This document shows, one piece after another, positions 20,153-29,857 of a stretch of DNA of 64,000 nucleotides. How positions within the stretch are numbered: position 1 is the first letter of the stretch; the number at the start of each line of letters is the position of its first letter. The position numbers and the translations under genes are program-made. The stretch lies in NCBI GenBank assembly GCA_944548615.1, contig OX155952.1, positions 39,118,350-39,182,349 on the forward strand. The letters are read 5' to 3'. Origin of the DNA: Micropterix aruncella (Eukaryota; Arthropoda; Insecta; Lepidoptera; Micropterigidae). The notes under the pieces were generated by a model. That model was given only the letters and a program-made list of their open reading frames with translations, had not been told where the DNA came from and did no database searches.

Positions 20153-20741
20153 ACTGAGAAAAATATAACGACGTGATACACGGAAATACGAATGTTTCAA
20201 CAAGGATTGCGTGTATAACTAAGACTGTGGTCCGTACGTATGAATTAGCATGACGCGTAACGGTGATGGCCTGACGGTAGTTACCGTGCCGTAACGTTAA
20301 AACATAGTTATTTCATTACGTCGCGACTTTGGCATCTCGCTACTGTCATGAAAGCATGTACAGTCCGCGCGCAAGCTCCGAGGAATCGGGGGCTAGAAAA
20401 TCGGGCGGATGACGCCGCTTCATGACTTCGCTTCATACCCCGTACTCTCCCAGTACTATTACTCGCCCAGTACTAAAACTGGGAGAATGTAGGGTATGAA
20501 GCGACGCGTAGCTTGCGCGCGGACTGTCGTAGTATACGTACCTACGGTTATATTCACACGAATCATGTTGATACTACAGTATACTGTTATTTCAGTATTA
20601 ACAGTACGGAAAATGTTCATAGATATAATCGAGTAATGGAGTTTCAACAAAATTCCTCTTAATTTAAGAAAATTACGAGTGAAGATTGTTATTCTGTATA
20701 AAACCGTAATAACAAAATGGTAATGTAAGAATCAATCCAAT
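20153..20741. mobile_element. Family D composite with nested foldback
   Basis: Left end CACTGAGAAAAATATAACGA; right end ACCGTAATAACAAAATGGTA then AGAATCAATCCAAT, which is the complement of the start of the copy at 4421. Interior blocks GTTTCAACAAGGATTGCGTG and CATGTTGATACTACAGTATA match the minus-strand copy at 61620-61957. Relative to that copy, an extra segment with a GC-rich foldback is inserted at about 20322-20528. Confidence 0.75.
20359..20528. mobile_element. GC-rich foldback nested in family D
   Basis: Arms start TACAGTCCGCGCGCAAGC (20359-20376) and end GCTTGCGCGCGGACTGT (20511-20527); a second pairing joins CTTCATACCCCGTACTCTCC with its complement around TACTGGGAG. In the family D copy at 61.8 kb the flanks are joined directly (TTTCATTACGTAGTAGTATA), giving a natural empty site for comparison. 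Confidence 0.75.
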
Positions 20742-20990
20742 AGTCTGTTTGTCTGCCTGTGTGTCTGCTGTGTGTATGTATTCCTCCACGATAGCGCCCA
20801 AACGCTTAATCCGATTGAACTGAAATTTATTATGCAAGCATCATCATGCAAGGTCATGGCAAGAATTGAAAAGATTGTGGTTGAAATCTGTCCACCTGGA
20901 GGCGCAATAGTCATATGTCATCCTCAAAATATTGGACTTAAAGACTTGAAATTGAATACACAGATGCATTGTTTGGCCGAAATCACATTG
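20742..20990 (+). repeat. Family F repeat
   Basis: Starts with TCTGTTTGTCTGCCTGTGTG, then TATTCCTCCACGATAGCGCC, AAACGCTTAATCCGATTGAA and AAAAGATTGTGGTTGAAATC. It is repeated at 29858-30120 and in reverse at 30285-30475 and 56940-57150. I believe this is a widespread lepidopteran interspersed repeat; class uncertain (SINE-like or Helitron-derived). Confidence 0.75.
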
Positions 20991-21905
20991 TAAAATATTA
21001 GTTGGAAGATCTCATATACAAGCTGCACAAATAATATTTAAATTCCGCCATACAAATGTGTGGGGAAAATCAAATATTTATTTCTGCGGCGTCACGCGTT
21101 TGATATCGCGCGACGCACGTTCAAAATTTAAATCTTCATTGCGTTGTGTGGCTCGTTCGAAATTAGAATGTTGACGGCGAATATTACGACGACGCGCGTT
21201 CGCGATTCGATTTTTAAATTGAATGAGATGACGTCCTTGGCTAATTGCAGGGAAAGTCTTGGGGTGACACAACCGATTGTTCAAACACCCCACTGCACGT
21301 GGAGGCAAAAAGTTTTTTTATTCTTCAATTATAATTCATTAGCGTCACTGTCTGCTAATTCAACTCCGGAAGCAAGAAAACCATAAAAGTCATGTTTTTA
21401 TGCACTCAACGGTTCAAATAATAATTGCTCCAGATTCCTACCAAATGCCACGTGCAGGATACACAAAACTAAATTACAATGCTAATTAATAATATATAAT
21501 TACAGATTTAAAAAAAAAAAAAAAATACATTCTTTATCTATTATCACATCGTATATGAACTTAAACTTGGACGATATCTCATTATTAGAATGCTTATCTT
21601 CTTCTCTATTGTAAAAAATCTTATCTAATCGCATTAATTAGTAATCCGGTTATGATAACTGCGATCAAGTAGGTATACTATGTATAACGATATTCTTTGA
21701 AGAGAATTCGCAGTGTTTCTGGTCAGATTTATCTAGATAATCCACAATATTTTATTTAAGGTCGTTTTTTTAAACATAACAACAAAACTTACCTATTTAA
21801 GTATGGCGAGCGATGGTTGTTAGTTAGCTAGAGCGCGCTCTTCATTCACCTGCAAAGACAAGGAAAAATTCATTAGTATTGACATTGTTTATTGGACAAT
21901 GGACA
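20991..21905. other. Unassigned; CpG-rich frame and poly-A run
   Basis: A 76-codon minus frame (21078-21308), rich in R, N, E and F with FERATQRNEDLNFERASRD, looks like a low-complexity charged repeat of the kind sometimes found near the N-terminus of Helitron-encoded proteins, but the likeness is weak. A run of about 15 A is at 21510. The remainder is AT-rich. Confidence 0.3.
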
Positions 21906-22523
21906 TGAGACTAAGGGGCCCTTGCTGAGTTGGCCACGAAGACCCATTCTGTTCAGGGTTGGTCACACTCACGGGTCAACACCCATTCGGCGGCCTTCAC
22001 GCATGAAGTGCGAGCCCGGGCAGGACTCTGGCCTTAGGGCTAGTTTCCCCTAGGAATAAACCTTCTGGCGCTCCTGGACGGTCTGCGCACCGTGCGGCGT
22101 AGCCAATCGACTGTGCACTCTGACTAACAGTTGGGGGAGTCTGGAAGCAGTACTGTTTCCTATAGAGCGGGGGTGGTTGTGGACCTTACGGCGACTGCTC
22201 TTGAAACGACCATCGGCTACCCGATCCTGGGTGAACATCCGGGCAAAGGATGCCGTGGTCCGCGATATATTCGGTATACAACGTTTCACCGCTTCGTAAG
22301 GGAGAGGACTGCGCAAGCGACCTCGAACTCGTAACCAGTCGAGAGACCGGAGTAATCTGGTCGCAACTGGAAGTAAGGGTGTGAGTGTAAGTCCGCTGGG
22401 TAACATACCTGGCTATCTTGACGGTGGGCTGTTAGTCTTCTGCGCTCACCTCACGGGAGACAGAACGATCAAATTTCGTTAAAACTTTCTGAGGTGACGG
22501 GTTCGCCCGTTGTAGTTGACAGC
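21906..22523 (-). mobile_element. Family B repeat, subfamily 1, nearly full length
   Basis: On the minus strand it starts GTCAACTACAACGGGCGAAC and ends CAACTCAGCAAGGGCCCCTT. Shared internal landmarks are AAGAGCAGTCGCCGTAAGGT, TATAGGAAACAGTACTGCTT and GTCCAGGAGCGCCAGAAGG. The 118-codon minus frame and 67-codon plus frame inside are not conserved as frames between copies, so I do not call them genes. Confidence 0.8.
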
Positions 22524-22690
22524 TCTAGTTGTTGTTTGTCTCACTGTTTCGATGACATAAAGTTTTGTACAAGCAATAGCAAAACACATAATGACGTTTC
22601 TCTTCAGAATCTGTACATGTTTGCATATTGTGTAAGTAAAGATTTTGTAATATTTTCGATATTTATTTTTAAATAGCCGGCAATCCCCCG
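22524..22690. other. Spacer between repeats
   Basis: Short AT-rich interval with no recognised feature. Confidence 0.35.
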
Positions 22691-22729
22691 GGTGTTTCTT
22701 CGCGACCCCCCAGGGGGTCGCGAAACACC
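22691..22729. repeat. GC-rich hairpin, possible hAT subterminal
   Basis: GGTGTTTCTTCGCGACCCCC is followed by its near-perfect complement ending GCGAAACACC. GGTCGCGA-type blocks adjoining runs of C or G occur in the ends of ZBED-related hAT elements, so this may be the end of one. No partner TIR was found. Confidence 0.35.
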
Positions 22730-23063
22730 GGTTGAAAATTATTGGTATAGATCACTGTTATTGATACATAATGATATTAAAAGAACATTTTTATAAGCCA
22801 AAGATTTTCAGTTTTTTGGAAGATTACTTGTTAATTTGATTATTATTATTGTTTTTAAATTTGTATCGTAATTTTTTGATGTTGGTTATTTTGATTTTGT
22901 ATATTTGATTTTTCATATATTTTTTTTGTTGATATGCATTTTGATTATTTTATTTTAATTTCATTAAATAGAGGTACCAATAATGGGTGTTTCATGAAAA
23001 CCAGGTTAAGAGATATCCTGAGGATACCCCTAATTTGCAGTTTTTGTAGTTTTATTACATAGT
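22730..23063. other. AT-rich stretch
   Basis: Strongly T-rich on the plus strand with no recognised feature. Confidence 0.35.
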
Positions 23064-23065
23064 CT

Positions 23066-23396
23066 GTGGGCCCGATTGCGTTTCTTTGTGAACTAAAACT
23101 GAAATTTGTTCGAACGAACGAGATAGAGCAATACGTTAGAGCGGAATATGAAACGAACGATCGTCGATAAAAAAACTACCTGTCGAACTTATACACGTCC
23201 GAATAAATTTGAACACATTTCGTGCGGTGGTAGGTTTAGATGCTTTATCCTTGGTGGGAAGTTTTAATGCAGATGCTTTTATCCTTGGTGGGAAAAAGTG
23301 ACAACCGTTTATTTCACATTCCGCTCTAGCGTATTGCCCTGTCTTGTTCACATGAACTAATTTCGGATTTTAGTTGACGGAGAAACGCAATCGAGC
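23066..23396. mobile_element. Family E MITE
   Basis: Left end GGGCCCGATTGCGTTTCTTT and right end AGAAACGCAATCGAGCCC are inverted repeats, with homology extending about 90 bp through AGAGCGGAAT(A/G)TGAAA. TAGTCT is present on both sides (about 23060-23065 and 23399-23404), a possible target duplication. Inside, GATGCTTTTATCCTTGGTGG occurs twice in tandem. A second copy is nested at 26273-26553. Confidence 0.8.
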
Positions 23397-23404
23397 CCTT
23401 AGTC

Positions 23405-24130
23405 TATTTTCAGTTTCAGTTTCAATTTGTAATTTTGTGTTTTTTTTTCTATTTTTTTTGTATTGACAGATGTAAGTATATATTTTTTTATTATTATTAT
23501 TATTTCATCAGTCCGGTTGAAAATTTTTATTTCGTCTATTTCTTTTTTATGATTGGAACTTCTCGGGCCACTTGATAGGCTCTCACGGATCATTTCCGGT
23601 GGTAATTATGATCTTCAATCATGAAGGAATCGATAAATAGCAATTTACAAATCCGGCGTCATCGTCGGGATTTAGGAGTTCTAAGGTAAACACCCAAAGC
23701 TTTTGGTCCTGAGTCTGATTTGAGTCGAAAGCAAAAATAGACTGTGCAAGTTCAGTATCAAGGATAGTGAATCGTTTGCATTATTAGCAAAACGCGCGGG
23801 TCAGTTACGTTGCGACCGAACCTGGGCGCCGCTGGGCGCGCCTCGTTGTTATAACCAATATACCCACAGCCTTGATAACCTTAACCCACATCGCGCGTGA
23901 CATCAGCGCCGCACCTAGCCTTTCTCCCTCTAGCAGAGAGCGCATTCCGAATGTTCAAGAGGGACGGCACGAGTCGTGTCGTCTCGTCATATGCCTCGCC
24001 CCGCGACTGGCAGACGAGGAAACGACTTGGCCGAGACGATCAATTAATACGTTTGGAATTGAACTATGACCAATTTTGGATATGGCAGGGTATATTAATA
24101 AAAACCTACATAGTATAAAAAAGTATACAC
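23405..24130. other. Unassigned; CpG-rich patch
   Basis: From 23790 to 24050 the sequence is CpG-rich and two overlapping plus frames (65 and 73 codons) occur, without recognisable motif. Confidence 0.3.
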
Positions 24131-24440
24131 AGAGAAAAATAATTTTACCAGTCGTAATGGTGTAACATAAATTGCTAGACTATTGTGTTGCACTCGTAAA
24201 TCTATATTTTATACGCCATGTTTACGTAAAACGCCAGGTATCGCCAAATTAGACATAACTTCATTACACGTAATGTTATAACAATTACACTATTGCACCG
24301 AATCCCAATGCCAGTATTAACGATGCCTCTCCAGGGTGAAATGTCTGAGTCGTCTTCAGTAGTGCAGATATAACTGCTGTAACTGACTTACTTTTCTTAA
24401 CATTCGTATTACACGTAACCCCATCGCTATCAACAAGTAC
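24131..24440 (+). repeat. Family D copy
   Basis: Begins CACAGAGAAAAATAATTTTA and shares ACCAGTCGTAATGGTGTAAC, ATTGCTAGACTATTGTGTTG and CACTCGTAAATCTATATTTT with the minus-strand fragment at 676-772. The far end is not defined; 24440 is an estimate. Confidence 0.6.
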
Positions 24441-25884
24441 TTCCAATACTCTTCTTGTAAATAATTATTATATTGTGATCGTCTTTTGCATATTCCTGAA
24501 GGATTTTCTCAACATTGAGTGAACGAAAGCATACGGCGGAAGACGCATGTTTGAATTATTTATATTTTTGGCGTATCGGCGCCGATAATGCGTATCGGCG
24601 CTGCTGAGCTCGGTTTTAATTTATAATTAGAACTAAAATATTTGACTTAAAAAAAAGGTCAAATAAAAGCACTACCTATAATTGCCTACCACCTAACAAT
24701 AAAGACATTAAAATATCATATAAATTTAAAAATAGTTTGAGTGGCTACCTCTTAAATTGTACAAATGCAGACATTGAACACCTCATTAAATAATTGAATC
24801 TTTATAATCTTTATAATAAAAACATAATAGTTGATTGATGAAACAAATTGATGATTTCTAAATGTAATTTTATTTTAATTTTTGTGAATTTATTTTGTAT
24901 ATTATTAATACATATTAATACTTATTAATACATATATAAATATATATAAATTTTTATCATGTTTTAAAATAAAATAATATTGACAATTTTCATGACATTT
25001 TCTTACGAATTTTTATTAGGTAATTAAGATATTTCTGTTACATTAAGTATGATTTTGTTTATTTATATAAATATAATATTAAAGATTCCTTAGGATAATT
25101 AAAATAAATTATCTACCTTGGAACAGGCGACAGCCTAGTTAGGTTAAGACTTTTGTATATTGAATGTACTCATAATTTGAACCCAATAAATAATTTGAAA
25201 TTTGAAATACGAACGTACGTGATACGTCCGCTGTATTATCGCCCGAACGCAACAAAACGTATCCCGTACGTTCAAGAAAAAATAAACCGAAACCTACAAA
25301 GCGTGCGTGATACGTAAAATTGTACCTACGATTCTAAATACAAAAAAGGGTCATAAATGGATCTATTGCGTACAATATTTTTTTTGTATATTGTAAACAA
25401 GTATTGTTATTAAGAAATCTAATGAAAAAACCCAACGCCTAGTGGGCCTCGCCTTATGTAAATTACTATTTTAAAAAATCAAAAGAATTATGATAATTTC
25501 CTTTTGGACATAATGCAATTTGCACCATGAATTGATCCTCCGACACGCGGAATTCTTGAGTAATCAATTTTATTGCGACAAAATTATAATACGGATTGCA
25601 TCTCCGACAGGCGCAAAGTACTCATTTAAACTTTGGGGCTCGGGCTATGGCCGATATACCTGAGTAACCTTTACAGAGGACGCTCGTGAATATATAAAAT
25701 TTTATCGCTTTAAATCGACGAACTCTGTGTTTGTTTAGGTTCTTATACAAGACTGGCTTCAGCCGATTTTTTGTAACGTTTCATACAGGGCACGGTTTCC
25801 CGATTGAGTGATAACAGCATTATTGCAATAAATGATTCTGATAATATTATATATGGATTAGGAGCTAAAAAACCAGACAAGCTA
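24441..25884. other. AT-rich stretch, possible LINE tail
   Basis: Mostly unassigned. At 25128-25205 the sequence AACAGGCGACAGCCTAGTTA through CCAATAAATAATTTGAAATT has the look of a non-LTR 3' untranslated end with an AATAAA signal, but no coding portion is readable. Confidence 0.35.
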
Positions 25885-25901
25885 TATAACGAGATATCTA
25901 T

Positions 25902-26057
25902 GAAATCGAAGACTATCGCGGTTGTTTGATATTATAAATAAGATAAAAATGATTTTACCGCGTGAAGTTTGTAACACTCTGGTGTTACAAACTTCCCTGG
26001 TGTTACACGCGGAAGCATGTTACAAACTTCACGCGGTAAATTTGTTTTTATCTTAAT
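25902..26057 (-). mobile_element. Family A hairpin element, short form, with 17-bp target duplication
   Basis: Starts GAAATCGAAGACTATCGCGG then TTGTTTGATATTATAAATAA. The arms ATTTTACCGCGTGAAGTTTG and complement fold around GTAACACTCTGGTGTTAC, a different and shorter palindrome centre than the copies at 12251 and 16608. The right arm carries extra partial copies of GTTACAAACTTC. TATAACGAGATATCTAT (25885-25901) is repeated as TATAACAAGATATTTAT at 26058-26074 (2 mismatches in 17). Confidence 0.8.
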
Positions 26058-26130
26058 TATAACAAGATATTTATAAATCAAATCAAACCTAGTTTATTGC
26101 CTTCAAAACCGTGTATATGGTGGATTAGAC

Positions 26131-26195
26131 CAGCGGTTCCCGAACTGGGTTCCGCGGAACCAAGAGGTTCCGCGAGATCTCTTCTCGGAAATTTG
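26131..26195 (+). repeat. hAT-like terminal sequence
   Basis: CAGCGGTTCCCGAACTGGGT followed by TCCGCGGAACC resembles the CAGNGGTTC(T/C)CAAACT ends of hAT elements of the Charlie/ZBED group. No partner end or transposase was found, so this is a fragment. Confidence 0.45.
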
Positions 26196-26665
26196 AATGT
26201 TATTATTGTTATCATTGGTTAAATTATTGGGTTTTTATAATCAATTAGTCCTTTATAAAAAACATTTATTGGGCCCGATTGCGTTTCTTTGTGAATTAAA
26301 ACTAAAATTAGTCCAAGCGAACGAGACAGAGCGATATGACAAGAGTCCAAGCGAAACGAATGATCGTCGATAAATACCACCTGCCGAACTTATACTCGTC
26401 CGAATGAATTCGAGCATATTTCGTGCGGTTTAAGATTTGACCTTGGCGGGCAGTTTTAATGCGAAAAAGTGACAACTGGTCATCTCACACTCCGCTCTAG
26501 CGTATTGCCCTGTCTCGTTCACAAGGACTAATTTCCGATTTTAGTTCATTATCAATGTGATTATAGATGGTCAAATAAATTGCTTTTAGTTTTGCCGTCA
26601 ATGCTATCAGTGCCACCTGCATATCGCCGGCGCAGAGGGTTTCCAAAATTTACTATGGAATAGAA
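26196..26665 (+). repeat. Family M repeat interrupted by family E
   Basis: GTTATTATTGTTATCATTGG and TTTTTATAATCAATTAGTCC before the insertion, and CATTATCAATGTGATTATAG, GGTCAAATAAATTGC and TATCGCCGGCGCAGAG after it, follow the order seen uninterrupted at 55775-56020 and 59845-60062. Confidence 0.75.
26273..26553. mobile_element. Family E MITE nested in family M
   Basis: Begins GGGCCCGATTGCGTTTCTTT and shares GAACGAGACAGAGCGATATG, CGTCCGAATGAATTCGAGCA and CCGCTCTAGCGTATTGCCCT with the copy at 23066. The right terminal GGGCCC block is eroded. The uninterrupted family M copies show where the insertion split its host. Confidence 0.75.
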
Positions 26666-27062
26666 CAATCTAATACCATATACAGGGTAAGTTTTTCATT
26701 AGTGACATCCTTGTAGTGGGTGAATCCGTACGACAAACTAAGCAACTTTTCATAAGATTTTTGTTTTTTTTAAAATTATTTTTTTTTTAAATAGTATAAA
26801 AAGCCTTAAGCACGATGCGCTATTCAGCGGTACGTAAAATATCACTAATATTATTTATTACCGATGTTTTACCTATTTGTTAGATGGTGCAGATCGCTTA
26901 ACGCTTCTTAAACTTTTCTTCAATAGTTACAATTTACAAATTAGACAAACAAAAAAACAAAAAAAAAATTTTTTTGTTACCACAATTTCTTAAGTAAAAG
27001 TAGACTATTTCGTCGTACTGATTCACGCAATAGAAGGATGTCACTAATTAAAAACTCATTAT
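26666..27062. mobile_element. Family K MITE copy
   Basis: Inverted ends built on AGTGACATCCTT and a subterminal GGGTGAATCCGTACGAC are complemented at about 27020-27055 by GTCGTACTGATTCACGC and GGATGTCACT. The centre holds GGTACGTAAAATATCACTAA and GATGGTGCAGATCGCTTAAC, a diverged version of the palindromic core at 28069-28172 and 44205-44300. Confidence 0.65.
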
Positions 27063-27547
27063 GTATAAGCAATGCTAATACAAGAAATGTTACGTCCGTT
27101 GTTGATCCGAGGCATAAAAATGCACCAAAAACGTAAATTATCAAGCCAGACCAATTACAGTCATCATTATACAGCAAAAGCAAGTACAGTTACGAGATAC
27201 GAGTACCTACATACGCCGTTTTGCACAAATTTCCTACGCATAATTATATAGTGAAGGTGAAGGCCATCACGCTAGTCGCGGTGGTTATAAAATGTGTGTA
27301 TGTTTTCGGTTGCAAATACCGGTTTCGGTGTGAATGTTTTAAAACACCTTCTTCTCTGGTACAGAAATAATACTCGGAGATTTTAACGTTTATCTATATT
27401 TTTTGGTTATCTTTTTCGTCATCACTGATTCCATTCAAAGAGTCTTGCTATCCATATCTATATAGATACATATTTTGTCAGATCAAATCAAATCAAATAT
27501 TTTATTTAACTTAAATACACTACGTATATATTGTAGACATATTTGCA
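27063..27547. other. Unassigned with AATCA tandem
   Basis: At 27480-27500 an AATCA tandem precedes ATTTTATTTAACTT, as in the reversed tail of a non-LTR element. No coding region accompanies it. Confidence 0.35.
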
Positions 27548-27550
27548 AAA

Positions 27551-27905
27551 TATAGGATAGAAAACGAATTTACCGCGTGAAATTTGTAGCACCCGACGTT
27601 TCGGTGACGTTGCAGCCGCCGTTGTCCAGGGTAGACTGAAGAGCTGTCAATCCGTTGTTTTGCGGGTAGGCCGCATACCGCTTCCGCCACTGCGGAAGCG
27701 GTATGCGGCCTTCCCGAAGAACCCCGAACTTCAATAGAGACGACGGTTGCAAACTCTCTTCTACGTAGAACCCTCTTCTTAAAATGTTCCCGCCGCCGAA
27801 CGCTGAACGCAAAGACGTAAAACAGGATACAGTGAGTGTTGTGTGCAAGACGGATTTTCAAAATTCCCGCGCTCCGAGCCCGGCCCCCCAACACCGTTAT
27901 AACCT
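27551..27905 (-). mobile_element. Family A single-arm form continuing into a longer element
   Basis: The stretch from GGATAGAAAACGAATTTACC to CGTTGTCCAGGGTAGACTGA matches one arm of the family A hairpins. It continues with GAGCTGTCAATCCGTTG and an almost perfect hairpin at about 27669-27713 (GGCCGCATACCGCTTCCGC arms, 4-base loop) instead of folding back. On the minus strand a 92-codon frame (27570-27848) ends in TLDNGGCNVTETSGATNFTR and runs into the shared arm. This suggests that the hairpin copies derive from the 3' end of a longer element whose last codons lie in the arm. I do not recognise the protein. Confidence 0.6.
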
Positions 27906-28068
27906 ACGCATGTTTTATTTGAAAAATAAAAATATTTTTTGCAATACTAAAAAAACTATTTTTTAGATATTGAATTGCAATGTTTCTACCGCTGCAGAAA
28001 TTACGGTATCTGTTTGCGCCAGTAATAGCGAGCGTAATTTAACTTTAGAATAAAAGTTTGAGAAGCGT
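27906..28068. other. AT-rich spacer
   Basis: No recognised feature; the CACCGTTATAACC junction marks the approximate end of the GC-rich element to the left. Confidence 0.3.
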
Positions 28069-28172
28069 CGAGCGCGCTGCGTCATCTAGCGGTAGGTAAA
28101 ATATCGCAAATAAACAATATTCGCGATATTTTACCTACCACTAGATGGCGCAGCGCGCTTAACACTTTTTAT
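28069..28172. mobile_element. Palindromic core of family K
   Basis: GAGCGCGCTGCGTCATCTAG then CGGTAGGTAAAATATCGC is complemented by GCGATATTTTACCTACCACT then AGATGGCGCAGCGCGC, around a short AT-rich centre. The same core, more diverged, is found in the family K elements at 26666 and 43447. Confidence 0.75.
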
Positions 28173-28989
28173 ACTTGTATTCAACAAATTACATTTTTCA
28201 AAATTAAAAAAAACAATAATTGTTTTTTTTGTTTTTTCCACATTTTTAAAACAAAAATTGCTTGTTTCAAAGATGCCGCCTACTTCGCCTACTTCAAAGA
28301 TGCCAGTTAATTAAAACTCAAGGATTTCATCCATCCATTCATATGCTTTTTCTCTCTTTAATATATTTCGTTGAGTTGGACTCTTAACATAAAACGTTTT
28401 ACTTAAAAATAAACCCCAGCTACTACATATTAATGGACCAATTTTTATTGCTAATAGAAGTGAACGACCAATTTATTTGTTTTTAATATGAATCCTCGTT
28501 GCTATGCGGAACACAAGATCTAGGGAAATATTCGGATAAAATCGATTATTCACTTAATTACTACCGCATTAACGGCATTAAACAAGAACGACGAAAACAG
28601 TTAACATTCAGAAACGTTCACAAAATTGCGCCTGCCGAGCTAGCGGAATATCAGCCTACTTTTGAACTAGTGACATTATTTCTTAATTGCATTTCATGGG
28701 CGGTAAAATTATGCGAAAATGCATGTACGAAATTAACGACAGCATTCCTGCCAACGATTTCTATGGATGGAAGTTGAGACTAGAAATTATAGATCTTTGC
28801 ACAAGTCTCTTCAAAGGTTTCGTTTTTTCGGATATGATTAGGTTTTATTCTTGATTTTGATTCGAGTTTGAGTTTGAGTCGCTATTTTGATACCTACTAA
28901 TACGAGTAGTACAATAGATATAAGTTTTTAGGTTTATCTAATTCCCACAAGGACGGGGATTGAATTTTACTTCCCCTATCCACCACCAC
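28173..28989. other. Unassigned; open frame of 92 codons
   Basis: A plus frame at 28499-28777 has ordinary amino-acid composition (for example RKQLTFRNVHKIAPAELAEY) but no recognisable domain and no splice or start context that convinces me. It might be a fragment of a mobile-element protein. Confidence 0.25.
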
Positions 28990-29146
28990 GCCCATACTTA
29001 CATACTTCCCAGGCCCACCAAACGCCAAAGACGAAATTGCGAAAGTATCGTGAATGAGCCAATTTTTTTTATGAAGACGGTTGAAGGTTGGAAGACGGAA
29101 ACATTGATGTTAACCGCACCCTGAGACAATTAAGATCATTTCCAGT
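28990..29146 (+). repeat. Family O repeat fragment
   Basis: GGCCCACCAAACGCCAAAGA, GCGAAAGTATCGTGAATGA and CCCTGAGACAATTAAGATCA are diverged versions of the family O blocks at 19655 and 62945. In the copy at 19655 this block runs directly into the TG-rich head of family F; here the reverse-transcriptase insertion separates the two. Confidence 0.55.
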
Positions 29147-29177
29147 TTGCCTCTGGTAAACCTTTTACCAGAGGCAA
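29147..29177. repeat. Hairpin at the 5' junction of a LINE insertion
   Basis: TTGCCTCTGGTAAA and its exact complement TTTACCAGAGGCAA are separated by three bases. The right arm is part of the reverse-transcriptase frame; the left arm is an inverted copy of it placed at the 5' end of the truncated insertion. Confidence 0.8.
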
Positions 29178-29857
29178 CACCATTAAAATACTCTACAATG
29201 CATTTGTTCGTAGTGTCCTAGAATTCGGATGTGTAGTTTGGAGTCCCCAGTATGCTGTTCACGTAGATAGGATTGAGAGGGTACAAAAGGAATGTTTAAA
29301 ATCATTAGACTTTCGGACAGGTAGCCTCTGCACCGATTACGCAGAGAGAGTAACAACACACAAAATGCATTTTCTGTATTCAAGACGAAAATTCTTAGAC
29401 AGCATTTTCTTAAATAACATTATTCATAACCACATCAACTCTGCATCCCTTCTGGAAAAAAATCTTTTTAAAATCCTGCGATCTTTCTCCTTACGTTCAA
29501 AAGATACTTTCTATATTCACTCTTTTCATTCAAACTACGCAAAAAATACCTTCTTCAGACGCTCTTGCATGTGTTATAATGAAGTTTTGAACGACATAGA
29601 TATATTCTCAGTGTCATTAATTACTTTTAGGAAACAATTGAGTGATTTGTTGTTGCATTAGTTTTAGTTTACAGCTAATAATTTAGGTACTCGTAATAAA
29701 TGAAAATAGTTCGATCCGACTAGAAATTTACATTGTTGTGGCTACATTTACAAGTTTTGTTAAAATTAATGGTAATGTAGGTCTATTTGTTTAAGTGTAT
29801 TTGTAAAAACATTTGTTTATGACTGTTTTTTACCTAAATATAAAAATTAAAAAAAAA
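29164..29857 (+). mobile_element. 5'-truncated non-LTR retrotransposon with poly(A) end
   Basis: This contains the C-terminal reverse-transcriptase frame to the stop at 29661, an untranslated end, and a terminal A run at 29850-29857. It is inserted between a family O block and a family F block that are adjacent elsewhere. A clear target duplication was not found. Confidence 0.8.
29169..29661 (+). pseudogene. Reverse transcriptase C-terminus, jockey/CR1-like
   Basis: The frame reads TIKILYNAFVRSVLEFGCVV, WSPQYAVHVDRIERVQKECL and a long C-terminal tail ending FRKQLSDLLLH before the stop. The pattern LYN-x-x-VRS-x-LE-(Y/F)-x-x-VVWSP-x(6)-IERVQ is the conserved region after the RT thumb of jockey- and CR1-type elements. 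About 160 codons remain open with no stop, so this copy is fairly young. The catalytic (Y/F)xDD region and endonuclease are absent because of 5' truncation. Confidence 0.9.

Noticed and set aside
19494..20203. Open frames of up to 202 codons over the TG repeat
   Set aside because: They consist of His-Thr or Cys-Val repeats produced by (TG)n periodicity and overlap on both strands.
21078..21308. Helitron protein N-terminus on the minus strand
   Set aside because: The charged repetitive peptide only loosely resembles such proteins and there is no Rep or helicase motif nearby. It is kept as an unassigned stretch.
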